Notes: a model not told the origin generated them from the sequence alone. A DNA stretch of 64,000 nucleotides from a candidate division LCP-89 bacterium B3_LCP (GCA_005223185.1 NJBN01000004.1:295443-359442), one strand, 5' to 3'; counted from the stretch's first letter, positions 42,601-51,445 are shown. Program-made: numbers and translations.

Positions 42601-43627
42601 TATTCGTCTGAGTGGTGTCGTCACTGATACCGATCTCTCCACCCAGTGGTTTCCAGGATGCTATAATCTCTGAATTGGCGCTCGTTCCCAACGGACGAGG
42701 CGTTCCGTAGAACAACCCTTTTGCTGAACAGGTAAAAAGCAGGTCATCATCTGGAAGGTAGGCTAGAGCATAGGCAGGTGCAGATTCCCATGATGCGCCT
42801 TCCCCCGGCGGTAAGCCACCCCAGAGATCTTTCCAACGGTTAGCGTTGCGGGTCATGAACACACCGTCTTCAGTAGCACACCACAAAGTTCTTGTATCGA
42901 CAGGATGCCCCAAAATATCATAAACGGGTGGTTTAATTTCGTCGTCAGGTTCGATGGGGATACCGGTAGCGCGCAATTTGAAAGTATCACCTTCGGCAGT
43001 ACTCCAGAAAGGACCAAATTCAGTGCCAACCCATATTGTATCGGCTGTCTCTCCGTATTCCGCTCGGGAAAACAGGCAGTTCATCAGGGCACGGTGGTTA
43101 TAGTTGGTGGAATCGAACGATTGGTAATTACCATTACCATCTTCACGTGGAAGACCGCCAACCGCCAGTTCCCAGTTCATACCGCCGTCAGCGCTCTTGA
43201 AGACTCCGCCATTTGCAGCTACAAAGATAATGGCTGGGTCATCAAATGTGGCTGTAATATCGTTGATGTAGGCATCTTCCGTGAATAGGTAGGAGTTGTC
43301 CCCTTTCATCTGGCAGGTAGCAGAGAGAGGATAATATCCCTGGAAGAAACCCTGGGCGTAAGCCCAGAACAGCTTAGTGTCACCAACTGAAAAGGTGTCA
43401 GCATCAACTTGCCCTGTGGTTGAGTATCCTGCCGGATAGCGGTTCGAAGGAATTCCATTCCCTGCCCAAGCTGAAGTAATACTCAGAGCAATTAAGCTAA
43501 TGGCTGTGATTGTGATCAACACCTTCAAGCTGAGTCTGGCTTTTGCTGATCGTGCGGATTTGCGCGGTCGAATAAACCATTGATGAGCAGTCATCATAAA
43601 CTCCCTGACCGGAAAGAAGTGTGCCAT
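39602..43627 (-). CDS. Giant sorted protein with degenerate M30-like peptidase domain
   Basis: 1341 residues from 43627 (AAGGA 6 bp upstream); ATGs at 43597/43594 behind GGGAG are alternatives. Long signal peptide ending SITSAWA. Residues ~90-560 are BNR/propeller-like repeats ('IFVAANGGVFKSADGGMNWE', 'IWVGTEFGPFWSTAEGDTF'). Residues ~590-740 look like an M30 (hyicolysin-type) metallopeptidase: 'DIDGDSRVVILFLNIDD', 'TYISGHYDGYNEYS', 'SNQAEMFYLDTDP', 'LINWNQDFDEEQWI'. Where HExxH should stand the sequence reads NQMFS, and the later Glu is Gly ('ITGGLASLSQHVAGY'), so catalysis should be lost. It ends with a type A sorting domain (NYPNPFNPATKIQF, VMGKLVTRLFEG, SGVYFLRL, MMLLK). Operon partner of the PorV-like gene. 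Confidence 0.82.
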   Translation of the reverse strand: MAHFFPVREFMMTAHQWFIRPRKSARSAKARLSLKVLITITAISLIALSITSAWAGNGIPSNRYPAGYSTTGQVDADTFSVGDTKLFWAYAQGFFQGYYPLSATCQMKGDNSYLFTEDAYINDITATFDDPAIIFVAANGGVFKSADGGMNWELAVGGLPREDGNGNYQSFDSTNYNHRALMNCLFSRAEYGETADTIWVGTEFGPFWSTAEGDTFKLRATGIPIEPDDEIKPPVYDILGHPVDTRTLWCATEDGVFMTRNANRWKDLWGGLPPGEGASWESAPAYALAYLPDDDLLFTCSAKGLFYGTPRPLGTSANSEIIASWKPLGGEIGISDDTTQTNTGAIFYLLVENATTKGLTITPGQNITVIDTVNDIYWATLVDEVSYGLVATLADSLISYYPTGSTPPTVDYLTLNLNNLITFGYSQFTGQALYAEKDGDTTTVWLGTEDGGLTSYRFVGDITDVYSSSLEVIQSSHDDTLIYKITKKADTYYFATTGGLYSAADPHGEWTMLSGYVYNNDGSDSLNVDVRTVAFGHDDYIFTGGYMGGFQWSDDGIDFSSSNLGLINKNGTENQLAIFLDQFEDEIPADPTKGIYETSQDWWGSLPPSSSVDDIDGDSRVVILFLNIDDQYYLGTGDGTYISGHYDGYNEYSRLFFAQSNQAEMFYLDTDPLWINEAGAAACNQMFSLINWNQDFDEEQWITGGLASLSQHVAGYPVATGTITFPLDNELTAWGDKNIDVEHLHAFLLMLYLYEQVFPDDINGSQTTHTIADIATSPYHGTSGLGLLIHLQGGGTVPENDTTDYTPIFASYFEDFIIASALDISDTTFFGGKYGYDAVDTKISASDKNWYYSAVPPPPYDFNIPFWSGRAFQIQDLTFPQGYFNPDHPITEVKVNGDDRNSYSFYLLLSDTSTFYPSTPSDLVDIVTFMQIPTDTLKQKGELTLPVELQLLGTFDPPNNMRVLTICTSNSGDAPGCYVFGDDMEPPPYLNLTVAQNPIDEHYIDVYSFTQERLFPDGGQLYRVESIGLTELEGPEVDITGGISTETGGDTLITLDQDVFYSNQQASDFIYHIAQHLEEIEFPANLEFTAYCEDANGNEKASAPLPVSIDCIEGLTGGTIRILQSGVSVAIPPMAMDDDHIILLSLSQYPDNPAPAGSGWSVFADPDPSHTAVGPILSAGSTSLGLSVPIEVEIPYNATLAGNSDVGVYRAEGDTWVYVGGTSLSEGLLKTYSWKFGQFQVFAGPLEDMTPEMPYRFGLGQNYPNPFNPATKIQFELTRSQNVDVDIFNVMGKLVTRLFEGRYEAGHHVIRWNADNFSSGVYFLRLQAEEGTLYRKMMLLK

Positions 43628-43666
43628 ATCAAATCCTTCTATACTTTGTAACTCCAGTTGCTGGAG

Positions 43667-44647
43667 TTAGAAGTTAAACCGAAGTGACATTCGGTGTACA
43701 TTATCCAAGATGGTATAGTTTGAGAAGGCGTAGTCTATGCCTAGTTGATATCCAGACATCGGTGTAGAAATGCCCGCACCTAAATTCAACCCTGCAGTGT
43801 CGTGCCGGAGGATGTAACCTCCACGTAGGAATGCCGTTTCAAAGTAGGCATATTCAGCACCCAAATGAATTCTTTCCAAATTATCAGATGGATGGACAGC
43901 GTCAATAGCTACAGAAAGACGTTGATTTGACGTCTTAAACGGATCCATTGCTACACCGAATGAGAACTCAATCGGCAGATCAAATGGAAGGTATTCCGAT
44001 TGTTCCGAAAGTGGAACTCCATTATCGAAGTCCTGATAGGTATCAGGAAGGTTGAACTTACTGCCGAAATTACGGATACTCATGCCCAGTTGTAGTGACT
44101 GAAAACCGGTATCGTACAGCAATCCGACGTCCACACTGAATACTGAAGTCGCACTTACCCAGAGGTCTTCGTGAATCCAACGCGCGTTACCGCCAATGGC
44201 GAACTTATCGGTAAGTCGGCGGGCGTAAGACAGACCTATAGCGAAATCGGAAACGGAGAATGTTTCACCGCTGGTACCTTGCTGGTCATCAGAGGTAGTT
44301 ACGTCCATTTCACCAGAATCCAGATAGATGAAGTGAGCGCCGAATACACCATATGGACCGAAATTATGAGCTAACGCTGCGCCGTAAAGGTTGATATCCA
44401 CAAACCAGGGAGCGTAATTGGCGATAAAGCTGGATCCTTCTACGAACACCAACCCCGCAGGATTGCCGAAGGTAGCTCCGGCATCGTTGCTGAATGCCAT
44501 GCTGGCGCTTCCCATGGCGACCGAACGCGCATCCAGATCGATCTTCAAGAAATTCGCGCCCATGGTTCCTACCTTGGCAAATTCCTGTCCCTGGGCTGAA
44601 AGTGCCAGACCGAAAAGCAGAACAATTATGGAGGCTTTACGAAGCAT
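43667..44647 (-). CDS. PorV/PorQ-family outer-membrane protein
   Basis: 326 residues. Signal peptide ~1-20 (LRKASIIVLLFGLALSAQG). The mature start 'FAKVGTMGANFLKIDLDARS' with 'VAMGSASMAFSNDAGATFGN' and 'PAGL' is the hallmark of the PorV/PorQ family. The remainder is a transmembrane barrel ending in Phe ('MSLRFNF'). PorV carries sorted cargo from the T9SS translocon to the attachment complex; PorQ-like paralogues have related roles. Its position between two sorted-protein genes and after the TonB receptor suggests a dedicated exporter or shuttle for their products. AAGGAG lies 8 bp before the ATG. Confidence 0.88.
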   Translation of the reverse strand: MLRKASIIVLLFGLALSAQGQEFAKVGTMGANFLKIDLDARSVAMGSASMAFSNDAGATFGNPAGLVFVEGSSFIANYAPWFVDINLYGAALAHNFGPYGVFGAHFIYLDSGEMDVTTSDDQQGTSGETFSVSDFAIGLSYARRLTDKFAIGGNARWIHEDLWVSATSVFSVDVGLLYDTGFQSLQLGMSIRNFGSKFNLPDTYQDFDNGVPLSEQSEYLPFDLPIEFSFGVAMDPFKTSNQRLSVAIDAVHPSDNLERIHLGAEYAYFETAFLRGGYILRHDTAGLNLGAGISTPMSGYQLGIDYAFSNYTILDNVHRMSLRFNF

Positions 44648-44691
44648 GATCTATCTCCTTATCACATTCCCGAATGCACACGGGAAAGTTA

Positions 44692-46962
44692 TCAGCGTGC
44701 TATGACGAATTTCCCCATTATCTTTTCGCTGTTCGTTTCGATTACATAAAGATAAAGACCCGAAACGACAGATTGTGTATTTTTAGAAAGCAGATCCCAA
44801 GCCTCAGAATCGGTGCCATCGATGTGATCTAAAGTTTGCACTATGTCACCTGAAAGCGTGAGCAAGGTAATTTTGCAGGATGGTGGTAGATTGATAAAGC
44901 GGATGATGCTTTCATAGCGCGCTTCAAAGAGGTTCGTCCCACGATAGGGGTTTGGTACCACTTTAACCTGCGAGAGATCAGTATATGCTGTTGATCCACC
45001 TGCTGATCCACCCTGTGGATCCTGACCTTCCTCAGTGCCCGCGAAAATCTGGGGATATACTGGCATGGGGGCTCCACTGGAAGGATCTTTCAGGTAGTTA
45101 GCACGAGCGGATTCCTGCGACAGGAATTCCGCTGAAGTTGGCGTAGCTGGTTTATAGGTATCGTAGCTGACAACGGCATAATAGTAAGGCACATTGTTGA
45201 CTGGACGTTCAAAGTCAGTTCCCCAGGGGGTTACACCACCTGTATCGACAAAGGAGTGCCCTACAGGATCCAGGTCTATCTTTGCGCCGAGGTTTAAAGT
45301 ATCCCCTTCCGTTGTGATAACGTAAACTAAGCTGTCGGTTAAATTATCACAAGCGTAAATCAGAGACCATCCCGTGGGAGCATAAGGTGCTCGATACACC
45401 TTATAACCTTCAAAATCGGACACTCCCAGCAGTGGATCAGGTTCAAATTCAGCATGATTATCCCATGCTAAGCGGACGCCACTCTCTATGCCGGTATAGT
45501 TGAGATTAGGTATGGGTGGAGGCACGGGTAGAACCCAATGGTCATCTTCGACAGAATTGGATGGTTCAGCCGGGCTGCTGTTGGTGCTGCCTGCGTAATA
45601 AGCGACCATTGCCTGATCAGCGGAATAGCGAACGCCTTTTAAGCCCTGTCCCATGCAGAAAGCGTAAACGAAACGCAGGGTATCATAAGGTGCGAATGAA
45701 AAGGGACCAGAAGAGGTCAACCAGCGGTAATCGAAGGTCGGCGCTCCGATTTCACGCGGATTGGGTATGAACTGAAAACCCATGCCGGCAGAGTGTGTGG
45801 CTGACATGTATTCATATTTCTCGTCATCATTTCCAGGATCACTATTCCAGTTCCACCACTGATGGACATAGGGGCGTGGTAGAGTATCTTCAGGAGCTGT
45901 ATTATAAGGTTCATGTGGTGTGTATATCAGGCGACCACCAGTCCAGCCGTCACAAGGAATGGGAAGACCCCTTTCACCTGTGTCATTTCCCTGCACTGCG
46001 TTGTTATCGCCGTCGTATATCATGGACATGTTGCGGCTGATCAACCAGCCGTGCAGTTCTTCAAGAGTTGCCGCATCGACTATAGGCTGACCCTCAAGTG
46101 CACCAGTCTGTCCTAAGATGACAGGACCGTTATCATCCAGGTATATCTGGTATTCGTCGTAAATTCCGTCCGGTTCAATCTGGCCGGGATCGTAATTAGG
46201 GTTGTCGGGATTGGACCAGCCGTAAGGGATTCCCCATTCGTCATATCCATCAATGCCGTCATCATCAAGGTCCATAGGATCGACGATATCCATGAGATCG
46301 GTGTCCGAATCATCTCCGTCCCAGCCGTCGTAATCAACATTGTCATCGATGTGCGGTTCGGTAGCATCCAATCCAGCAACGTCATTGTCAAATACCCAGG
46401 CAGCGTAGAAATTGGGCAGGAAGCCGACATCACCCGTGTTGACGATCTCATATTCTATACCTATGAATTCGTAGTACTCGGGCATAGACCAGGATAGACC
46501 GCGTTGAAGAACCTTTATGCCCAGGGGTTCGTGTGTCGCTGTCGGGTAAAAATCGTCGTAGATGACATAAGAGTCCTGGATGGATTTATCGGGTCCTAAA
46601 AATGCCGGATCTTCGCCGATGCCCGCTGAATGGAATTCGTAGTCTCCATAATCTGCATGGGAAACGCGCTTTTTACCCTGTACCAAAGCGCCCACCCAAA
46701 AGCGGCCTTCCCAGACGTAGTCATTTCCAGAACCTCCTGGCCAACTGGCTGAAGGAAGGTTGGCATCAGGGTCACCGTACCTGCCGAAGTTGGAGATAGC
46801 CGTCCAGATGTTACTGACGTCCATAACGAGATTCTGGTCATTGGCAGAATCACCTGTGATCTGCCTGGTAGGACCAACTTTTCCGGTTACCGGCGTCGAT
46901 CTGGCGAACACGGACGAGGCTATGATGATTCCACAGAGGATAAGAACAGCCCAGCGAGTCAT
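44692..46962 (-). CDS. Secreted surface protein with variant sorting domain
   Basis: 756 residues from the ATG at 46962 (GGAG 6 bp upstream; an ATG four codons earlier contains that site). Signal peptide (TRWAVLILCGIIIASSVFA). The body has 'MDVSNIWTAISNFGRYGDP', 'WEGRFWVGALV', Asp-rich loops ('DDNVDYDGWDGDDSDTD') and a fibronectin-like part ('GVRLAWDNHAEFEPDPLLG', 'FEGYKVYRA'). The C-terminus is the 'KVVPNPYRG' form of the sorting domain, with 'SGLYLYVIET' and 'KIMGKFVIAR'. Proteins of this type commonly follow a SusC-like receptor and precede PorV in these lineages as I recall them; the exact role is unknown. Confidence 0.8.
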   Translation of the reverse strand: MTRWAVLILCGIIIASSVFARSTPVTGKVGPTRQITGDSANDQNLVMDVSNIWTAISNFGRYGDPDANLPSASWPGGSGNDYVWEGRFWVGALVQGKKRVSHADYGDYEFHSAGIGEDPAFLGPDKSIQDSYVIYDDFYPTATHEPLGIKVLQRGLSWSMPEYYEFIGIEYEIVNTGDVGFLPNFYAAWVFDNDVAGLDATEPHIDDNVDYDGWDGDDSDTDLMDIVDPMDLDDDGIDGYDEWGIPYGWSNPDNPNYDPGQIEPDGIYDEYQIYLDDNGPVILGQTGALEGQPIVDAATLEELHGWLISRNMSMIYDGDNNAVQGNDTGERGLPIPCDGWTGGRLIYTPHEPYNTAPEDTLPRPYVHQWWNWNSDPGNDDEKYEYMSATHSAGMGFQFIPNPREIGAPTFDYRWLTSSGPFSFAPYDTLRFVYAFCMGQGLKGVRYSADQAMVAYYAGSTNSSPAEPSNSVEDDHWVLPVPPPIPNLNYTGIESGVRLAWDNHAEFEPDPLLGVSDFEGYKVYRAPYAPTGWSLIYACDNLTDSLVYVITTEGDTLNLGAKIDLDPVGHSFVDTGGVTPWGTDFERPVNNVPYYYAVVSYDTYKPATPTSAEFLSQESARANYLKDPSSGAPMPVYPQIFAGTEEGQDPQGGSAGGSTAYTDLSQVKVVPNPYRGTNLFEARYESIIRFINLPPSCKITLLTLSGDIVQTLDHIDGTDSEAWDLLSKNTQSVVSGLYLYVIETNSEKIMGKFVIAR

Positions 46963-47023
46963 TTTACTCTCCATTCTGTTATGCGTTCAGGCTGATTGTG
47001 AGATACTTCAAGATGACGAACTG

Positions 47024-50000
47024 TTAAAATTCCATGCCGACGCCCAGACGGATTAACCTCCTGGCTCCGTAAACGGTGGGATTATCGTAAGCCCCGTCAG
47101 CATCGTAGATGCGATTACCGCTGGCATCCACCTGCAAAGCGTACCATTCTTCGTCATCTATATCGTAAATGTTTACTTTATCGAAGAGATTACGAACTTC
47201 AATAAAGAATTTAGTGTAAAGGTTATTCCAGTAGAAGCCCTTATCGACGATCATATCCAGATTCACGGTGTAGGGCATTCTTTCAGTGTTTTCGTACTTC
47301 CATTTATCCTGATCCCGGGTCGGTGGACTCCAGGGCATTCCGCTGCCGTAACCTAAAATGAAGTTAAAACCCAAGTTATCCGTGTGAGGTATGCCGAAGA
47401 ACTGTTCATCATTCAAAGTGCGCAGATCTAAGTTAGCCGATACTGTATGACGTTGATCCCAATCGAGATACGTCTCGGTCGTGGGGACGTTATTGCCTTC
47501 CCAGATTGTCACGTAATCAGCGGTAGGTGATGAATTCTTACCACGAGCGAACGAATATGTGTAGGTCAACGTCCCGGACATATAACTGATACGCGGGCGG
47601 ATTAAGGTTACTTCGAAGCCTCGGACATTGCCGTAATCAGTATTTTGGTATATTCCGTACCAGTTGGATGCCGAATAGTAGATCTGCTGGGTATCGGTCA
47701 GTCCGGTGATATCCTTGAAGAAACCGGTTACGTTCAGTACCAGGTCGTCGGCGAACTGATGCTTGATACCCAATTCATAAGAGGTTGTCTGTTCCGGCTC
47801 TAAGTTGGCGTTACCCATCCGGGGGAAAGCTCCGTAAAGCTGGAAGGTGATGTTTTCAAACAGATAATTCAGCCTAGGCACCTGGAAATAGTGCCCGTAG
47901 TTGAAGTAGAGTACGTCTCTGTCCGTTATCGGATGTGATATACCCAATCGAGGTGACCAGGCATATTTTGCGGGTACGGAAGTCGGGTTCTTGATCTCGC
48001 CGCCCACAGTATAATCAAGGACCGGATCGGTTATATCGGAAGGATAGTAGTCGTAGTTGGCGTTAAAGTAGTCAAAACGAATCCCCGCGTTGACGATCAA
48101 ACCTTCAAATTCCATCTTATCTTGTACATAGGTGGCAAATGAGTGCGGAAAAACAGAGTAATCCTCACCATAGATATTGCCGCCTGAAGCAGCATCGACG
48201 TCGTACACCATGATATCATAATACGTAGCTTCGACACCGGCTTTTAACTGGTGGTGGGGATTTACCTGGCTAGTTATGTGATACTGCATGTTGTAGGAAT
48301 AGCTCTCATCTTCATGCCAGCGATCCCGGTGATAAGTATTACCGACTCCGTAATCGAAGAAGCCGTCATCGTCTTTTTCACCTACACCGAACATGGGCAA
48401 TTCAGTCATAGGTATCCAGTTCGCCTGGTCGCCTATTTCCGAAGCGTCCACATACCCGTTATGGTTTTCATCTACGTACAGATCGTGATCGGGACCGTAA
48501 ATCAGGTAATCCCATAACCCGTTACCGTTTAAGTCTTCATTGGCATCGAACCTGCCGTCACCGTCCATATCTTCAGTAGTGGTTATGCCGTCGTTCTCGC
48601 CTAAATCGCCGGTGAACGGGAGTCCATCTAAGCCCAGATCGTAACCGTAATCCGGTATTCCATCGTGGTTGGAGTCCAGTTCGAAGTCGAAAGAACCGTT
48701 ACCGTTTAAGTCCTCGGTCAAATCGAGTACTCCATTGCCGTTGTAGTCTTCACCAGCATCTAAAATATTATTGCCATTCAAGTCCTCACCATGATCGAAG
48801 CGGCCATCGCCGTCCGAATCTTCGTTGGTGTTTTCCAGGATGTTCCACTTCAGGTAAGTTCTCTGCTCATTTAGTCTAACTTCGTAAAAGGTCTTCTGGT
48901 TGAGGGTATGGGTGAGGGTTACGCCAAACTGATTGTTGCGCGCGATAAATTCGGGTGTGTTATCCAGCATGTTATAAGAATCCATGCTGCCGTTGGCGTT
49001 TAAGTCTTCACTGTCCAGTATCCCGTTTCCGTTGAGATCATTGAATTCGGCATTGGTGTCTTTAATCCCATCGTTATCGGTATCTATCCAGACTTCTTCG
49101 TAAGTGCCGTTATTATTGTAATCAACCCATTCGCTATCCATTTGACCGTTTCCATACCAGGGGTTGCCGCTGCCGTCAACCAGCAGGGGATTTTGAGCCT
49201 GGCTGAAATCGGAATTCAGGTCTTCGAAGCTATTGCGCCTGTATAAGTTGTAATCATAAGTTCCACGATCGAACACCGTGTAATCGTTCATGTAAACAGT
49301 GCCGTTTGCGGTAAGCTTAATTTTTGGAGTGACATTGTAGGTCAGCTTTCCGGTCATGGTCAGAGGTTGCTGGTCATCATTGGGAAACCGCCCTTTGTCG
49401 GATTCCCATTCACCGGAAAGGTAGAAACGCAGGTCTTTTACATAGGGAACCGGACCGCCGAAGGAACCTTCCACGTTCCAGAGTTGTTCATGCCAGGGAT
49501 CGGTGCGGTAACCACTAAAATCGGAAGTTTTCATGCGAAATGCGCCGCTGTACCTGGGACCACCCTCTTTCAGAATCATATTGATAATTCCGGACTGGGC
49601 TGATCCATATTCCGCTCCGAAACCACCCGTCTGAACTGAAACTTCTTCCAGAGCCATCTCAGGAATATCTCCGTCAAAAGCGCCGGTTACAGGATCGGCT
49701 ACCAGGGCACCATCGATCATGAAGGCTACTTCTCGGTTACGGCCACCGCGGATATGCAGACTACCATCCTCTTCCACCGCTCCGGCAGTCAAGGTCAGGA
49801 TGTCCTCCATATCGTCAATTGGCATTAAAGCCAGCGCCGCAGCGGAAGTGGTCATGCGGCTGCCAGTAACGTCCGGTTCGATCAATGGTCTTTCTGCCAC
49901 CACTACAACTACTTCGCCCACGTCCAGGATAGTAGCTTCCAGTTCAAAATTGATGCGGGTTGTTAAATCGGTCTGTACCAGAACGTTCTGGACACTCATG

Positions 50001-50254
50001 TCCTTATAACCCACCATCGTGGCGCGTAGAACGTAACGTCCGGGAGGAATTATAAGGATGAAATACTGCCCATCCAGGTCTGTCGTGGCACCAAGTGTAG
50101 TGCCTTCGATTACAACGTTTACGGCTGGTAAGGGTTCACCAGAATCCTTATCCACCACGCGCCCGGCTATCTTGCCGTTTGTGGCAGCCATGGCAGAATA
50201 GACGGAAGTGATGATTATCAGCGCGACTACTACCCATTTGATCGTGTATTTCAT
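47024..50254 (-). CDS. TonB-dependent receptor with calcium-motif-rich loops
   Basis: 1076 residues from the ATG at 50254 (GAGG with 7-bp spacing; an earlier ATG has none). Signal peptide (YTIKWVVVALIIITSVYSAMA). A CarboxypepD_reg-like domain (~25-110: 'GKIAGRVVDKDSGEPLPAVN', 'DGQYFILIIPPGRY') precedes the plug ('DILTLTAGAVEEDGSLHIRG', 'EYGSAQSGIINMIL') and a 22-strand-type barrel ending 'RLIRLGVGMEF'. Two extracellular loops (DNA ~48960-49140 and ~48450-48840) carry about eleven DxNxDG-like calcium motifs ('DLNGNGILDSEDLNANG', 'DYNGNGVLD', 'DMDGDGRFD'). SusC/OmpA-linked receptors take up oligomers or siderophores; the substrate is unknown. First gene of the 35.5-50.3 kb operon. Confidence 0.9.
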   Translation of the reverse strand: MKYTIKWVVVALIIITSVYSAMAATNGKIAGRVVDKDSGEPLPAVNVVIEGTTLGATTDLDGQYFILIIPPGRYVLRATMVGYKDMSVQNVLVQTDLTTRINFELEATILDVGEVVVVVAERPLIEPDVTGSRMTTSAAALALMPIDDMEDILTLTAGAVEEDGSLHIRGGRNREVAFMIDGALVADPVTGAFDGDIPEMALEEVSVQTGGFGAEYGSAQSGIINMILKEGGPRYSGAFRMKTSDFSGYRTDPWHEQLWNVEGSFGGPVPYVKDLRFYLSGEWESDKGRFPNDDQQPLTMTGKLTYNVTPKIKLTANGTVYMNDYTVFDRGTYDYNLYRRNSFEDLNSDFSQAQNPLLVDGSGNPWYGNGQMDSEWVDYNNNGTYEEVWIDTDNDGIKDTNAEFNDLNGNGILDSEDLNANGSMDSYNMLDNTPEFIARNNQFGVTLTHTLNQKTFYEVRLNEQRTYLKWNILENTNEDSDGDGRFDHGEDLNGNNILDAGEDYNGNGVLDLTEDLNGNGSFDFELDSNHDGIPDYGYDLGLDGLPFTGDLGENDGITTTEDMDGDGRFDANEDLNGNGLWDYLIYGPDHDLYVDENHNGYVDASEIGDQANWIPMTELPMFGVGEKDDDGFFDYGVGNTYHRDRWHEDESYSYNMQYHITSQVNPHHQLKAGVEATYYDIMVYDVDAASGGNIYGEDYSVFPHSFATYVQDKMEFEGLIVNAGIRFDYFNANYDYYPSDITDPVLDYTVGGEIKNPTSVPAKYAWSPRLGISHPITDRDVLYFNYGHYFQVPRLNYLFENITFQLYGAFPRMGNANLEPEQTTSYELGIKHQFADDLVLNVTGFFKDITGLTDTQQIYYSASNWYGIYQNTDYGNVRGFEVTLIRPRISYMSGTLTYTYSFARGKNSSPTADYVTIWEGNNVPTTETYLDWDQRHTVSANLDLRTLNDEQFFGIPHTDNLGFNFILGYGSGMPWSPPTRDQDKWKYENTERMPYTVNLDMIVDKGFYWNNLYTKFFIEVRNLFDKVNIYDIDDEEWYALQVDASGNRIYDADGAYDNPTVYGARRLIRLGVGMEF

Positions 50255-50609
50255 GATACCACCTCTCGAGCTCACAACCTCAGGCAGAGACCGTTTACCA
50301 GTTAATTCGGTCCGATCCGTTTTAGTTTGCTTTTGTCTCAATCTTAGTTAGCAGAGCAATAGCTGTAACTACTCGATATAGAAACGAAAGTTTTTGTCGT
50401 AGTGAAGTCTGGTAATTATTAATACGAGCTTTTTGCAATGGGGAGATCCGAACGAACAATTCAACCTGTAGCGGTGCTGTTGTGTGCTTTTCAAAATGCA
50501 ACACCCCTCAAACAGTACCCAAGCTTAAATTGAAATACGCATATACGGAAGAGGAATTCTGCCCCATAATTACCCTTGCGTCACTCCGCATATACAGGTT
50601 CTTGCAATC

Positions 50610-50637
50610 AAGATAACAGATTTTCAGTTAAAGTCAA
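50610..50637 (-). promoter_or_regulatory. Promoter of the TonB receptor/surface operon
   Basis: -35 TTGACT (50637-50632), 16-bp spacer, -10 TATCTT (50615-50610). It implies a leader of about 350 nt; I could not recognise a known riboswitch in it. Confidence 0.5.
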
Positions 50638-50860
50638 GTAAAAAGATAGACAATTTTACATTAACTTTCTGCTTAATTGTGTTTAAGAAAAGGTTAATTT
50701 TGGGTGTTTTTAAGTAGTTCAGATCATCCGTCGGCTGACGTACAGGCGGGACCCGGCGAGTGGCCCGATCCCTTTAGGTCGGGTTTCATCTAAAAAAACA
50801 GAAATAATTAGGAGAGATCTGGCTCTGATGGACATTGACTAATTATTTTTGCATTTACCA

Positions 50861-50988
50861 AGCCACCCCAGAATAAATTCTGGGGCTCAAACTAACCAAG
50901 ATCACTGAAGTGATCGTCCTGTTATTAATGTCTTTAGACATTTCGTCCAGTTTCAGCCCCAGACTTTAGTCTGGGGTAACGGGTGGCT
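50861..50988. repeat. Four-hairpin structured element with terminal inverted repeats
   Basis: Terminal 8-bp inverted repeats AGCCACCC (50861) and GGGTGGCT (50988) enclose four perfect hairpins with 2-nt loops: CCCCAGAAT/ATTCTGGGG (50866-50885), GATCACT/AGTGATC (50900-50915), AATGTCT/AGACATT (50927-50942) and CCCCAGACT/AGTCTGGGG (50957-50976). A partial copy is at 7804-7882. Confidence 0.8.
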
Positions 50989-51059
50989 ACTTAATTAGTT
51001 AAAAGCCATAAGCAACTGGGAATGCTTCCCCTATCTTGAGAGATGAAACGGCTTAAATT

Positions 51060-51248
51060 TCACAACAATGATTTGAGAAAACTGATTTCTTTATCCCATT
51101 CTAATATTTTATCCTGCATCGTAGACCATGCTTCAGAGCCCCCATCTATTAACCTTTGGTTTTCTGATATTTCTACTTTCAATGTGATAATTTCTGCTAG
51201 TATTCGTTCTTTTGACCACGTTCTTGCTTCTTTTTCCCAAGAATCCAT
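51060..51248 (-). CDS. Small coiled-coil protein
   Basis: 62 residues, no family recognised. The whole chain looks like one amphipathic, highly charged helix ('EKEARTWSKERILAEIITLK', 'VEISENQRLIDGG', 'MQDKILEWDKEISFLKSLL'), compatible with a coiled coil. No membrane segment or signal. Support for a real gene: GAGGA 7 bp before the ATG and a good promoter (TTGATT-17-TATTAT at 51337-51365) on the same strand. It stands alone between repeat elements, divergent from tldD. Confidence 0.6.
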   Translation of the reverse strand: MDSWEKEARTWSKERILAEIITLKVEISENQRLIDGGSEAWSTMQDKILEWDKEISFLKSLL

Positions 51249-51336
51249 TTTACTTTCCTCTTTTTTATTATTTTGCTTTTAGATATCCCCAGATATGTGT
51301 GGATTTAGAAATAGATTTTATCTAAATTCTTTTTAA

Positions 51337-51365
51337 ATAATAAACCAAAAATCCTTAAAAATCAA
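51337..51365 (-). promoter_or_regulatory. Promoter for the small coiled-coil gene
   Basis: -35 TTGATT (51365-51360), 17-bp spacer, -10 TATTAT (51342-51337). Confidence 0.55.
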
Positions 51366-51445
51366 GGCTTTTTTACATTGGATTTTTCACCTTATCTGAG
51401 GTGGCATGGACCACTCTATTCTACTACTAAACAAGCGGCAGGGTG

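Larger units (their letters stand above)
50342..51059. other. Gene-free region between the surface operon and the small coiled-coil gene
   Basis: No gene seen. It contains the promoter of the TonB-receptor operon, a GGTCGGGTTTCATCTA-type repeat (50763-50792) with its partner at 51446-51477, and the four-hairpin element 50861-50988. Confidence 0.6.

Noticed and set aside
50255-50609. Cobalamin or other riboswitch upstream of the TonB receptor
   Set aside because: The leader is long, but I could not find the conserved core motifs; it remains unassigned.
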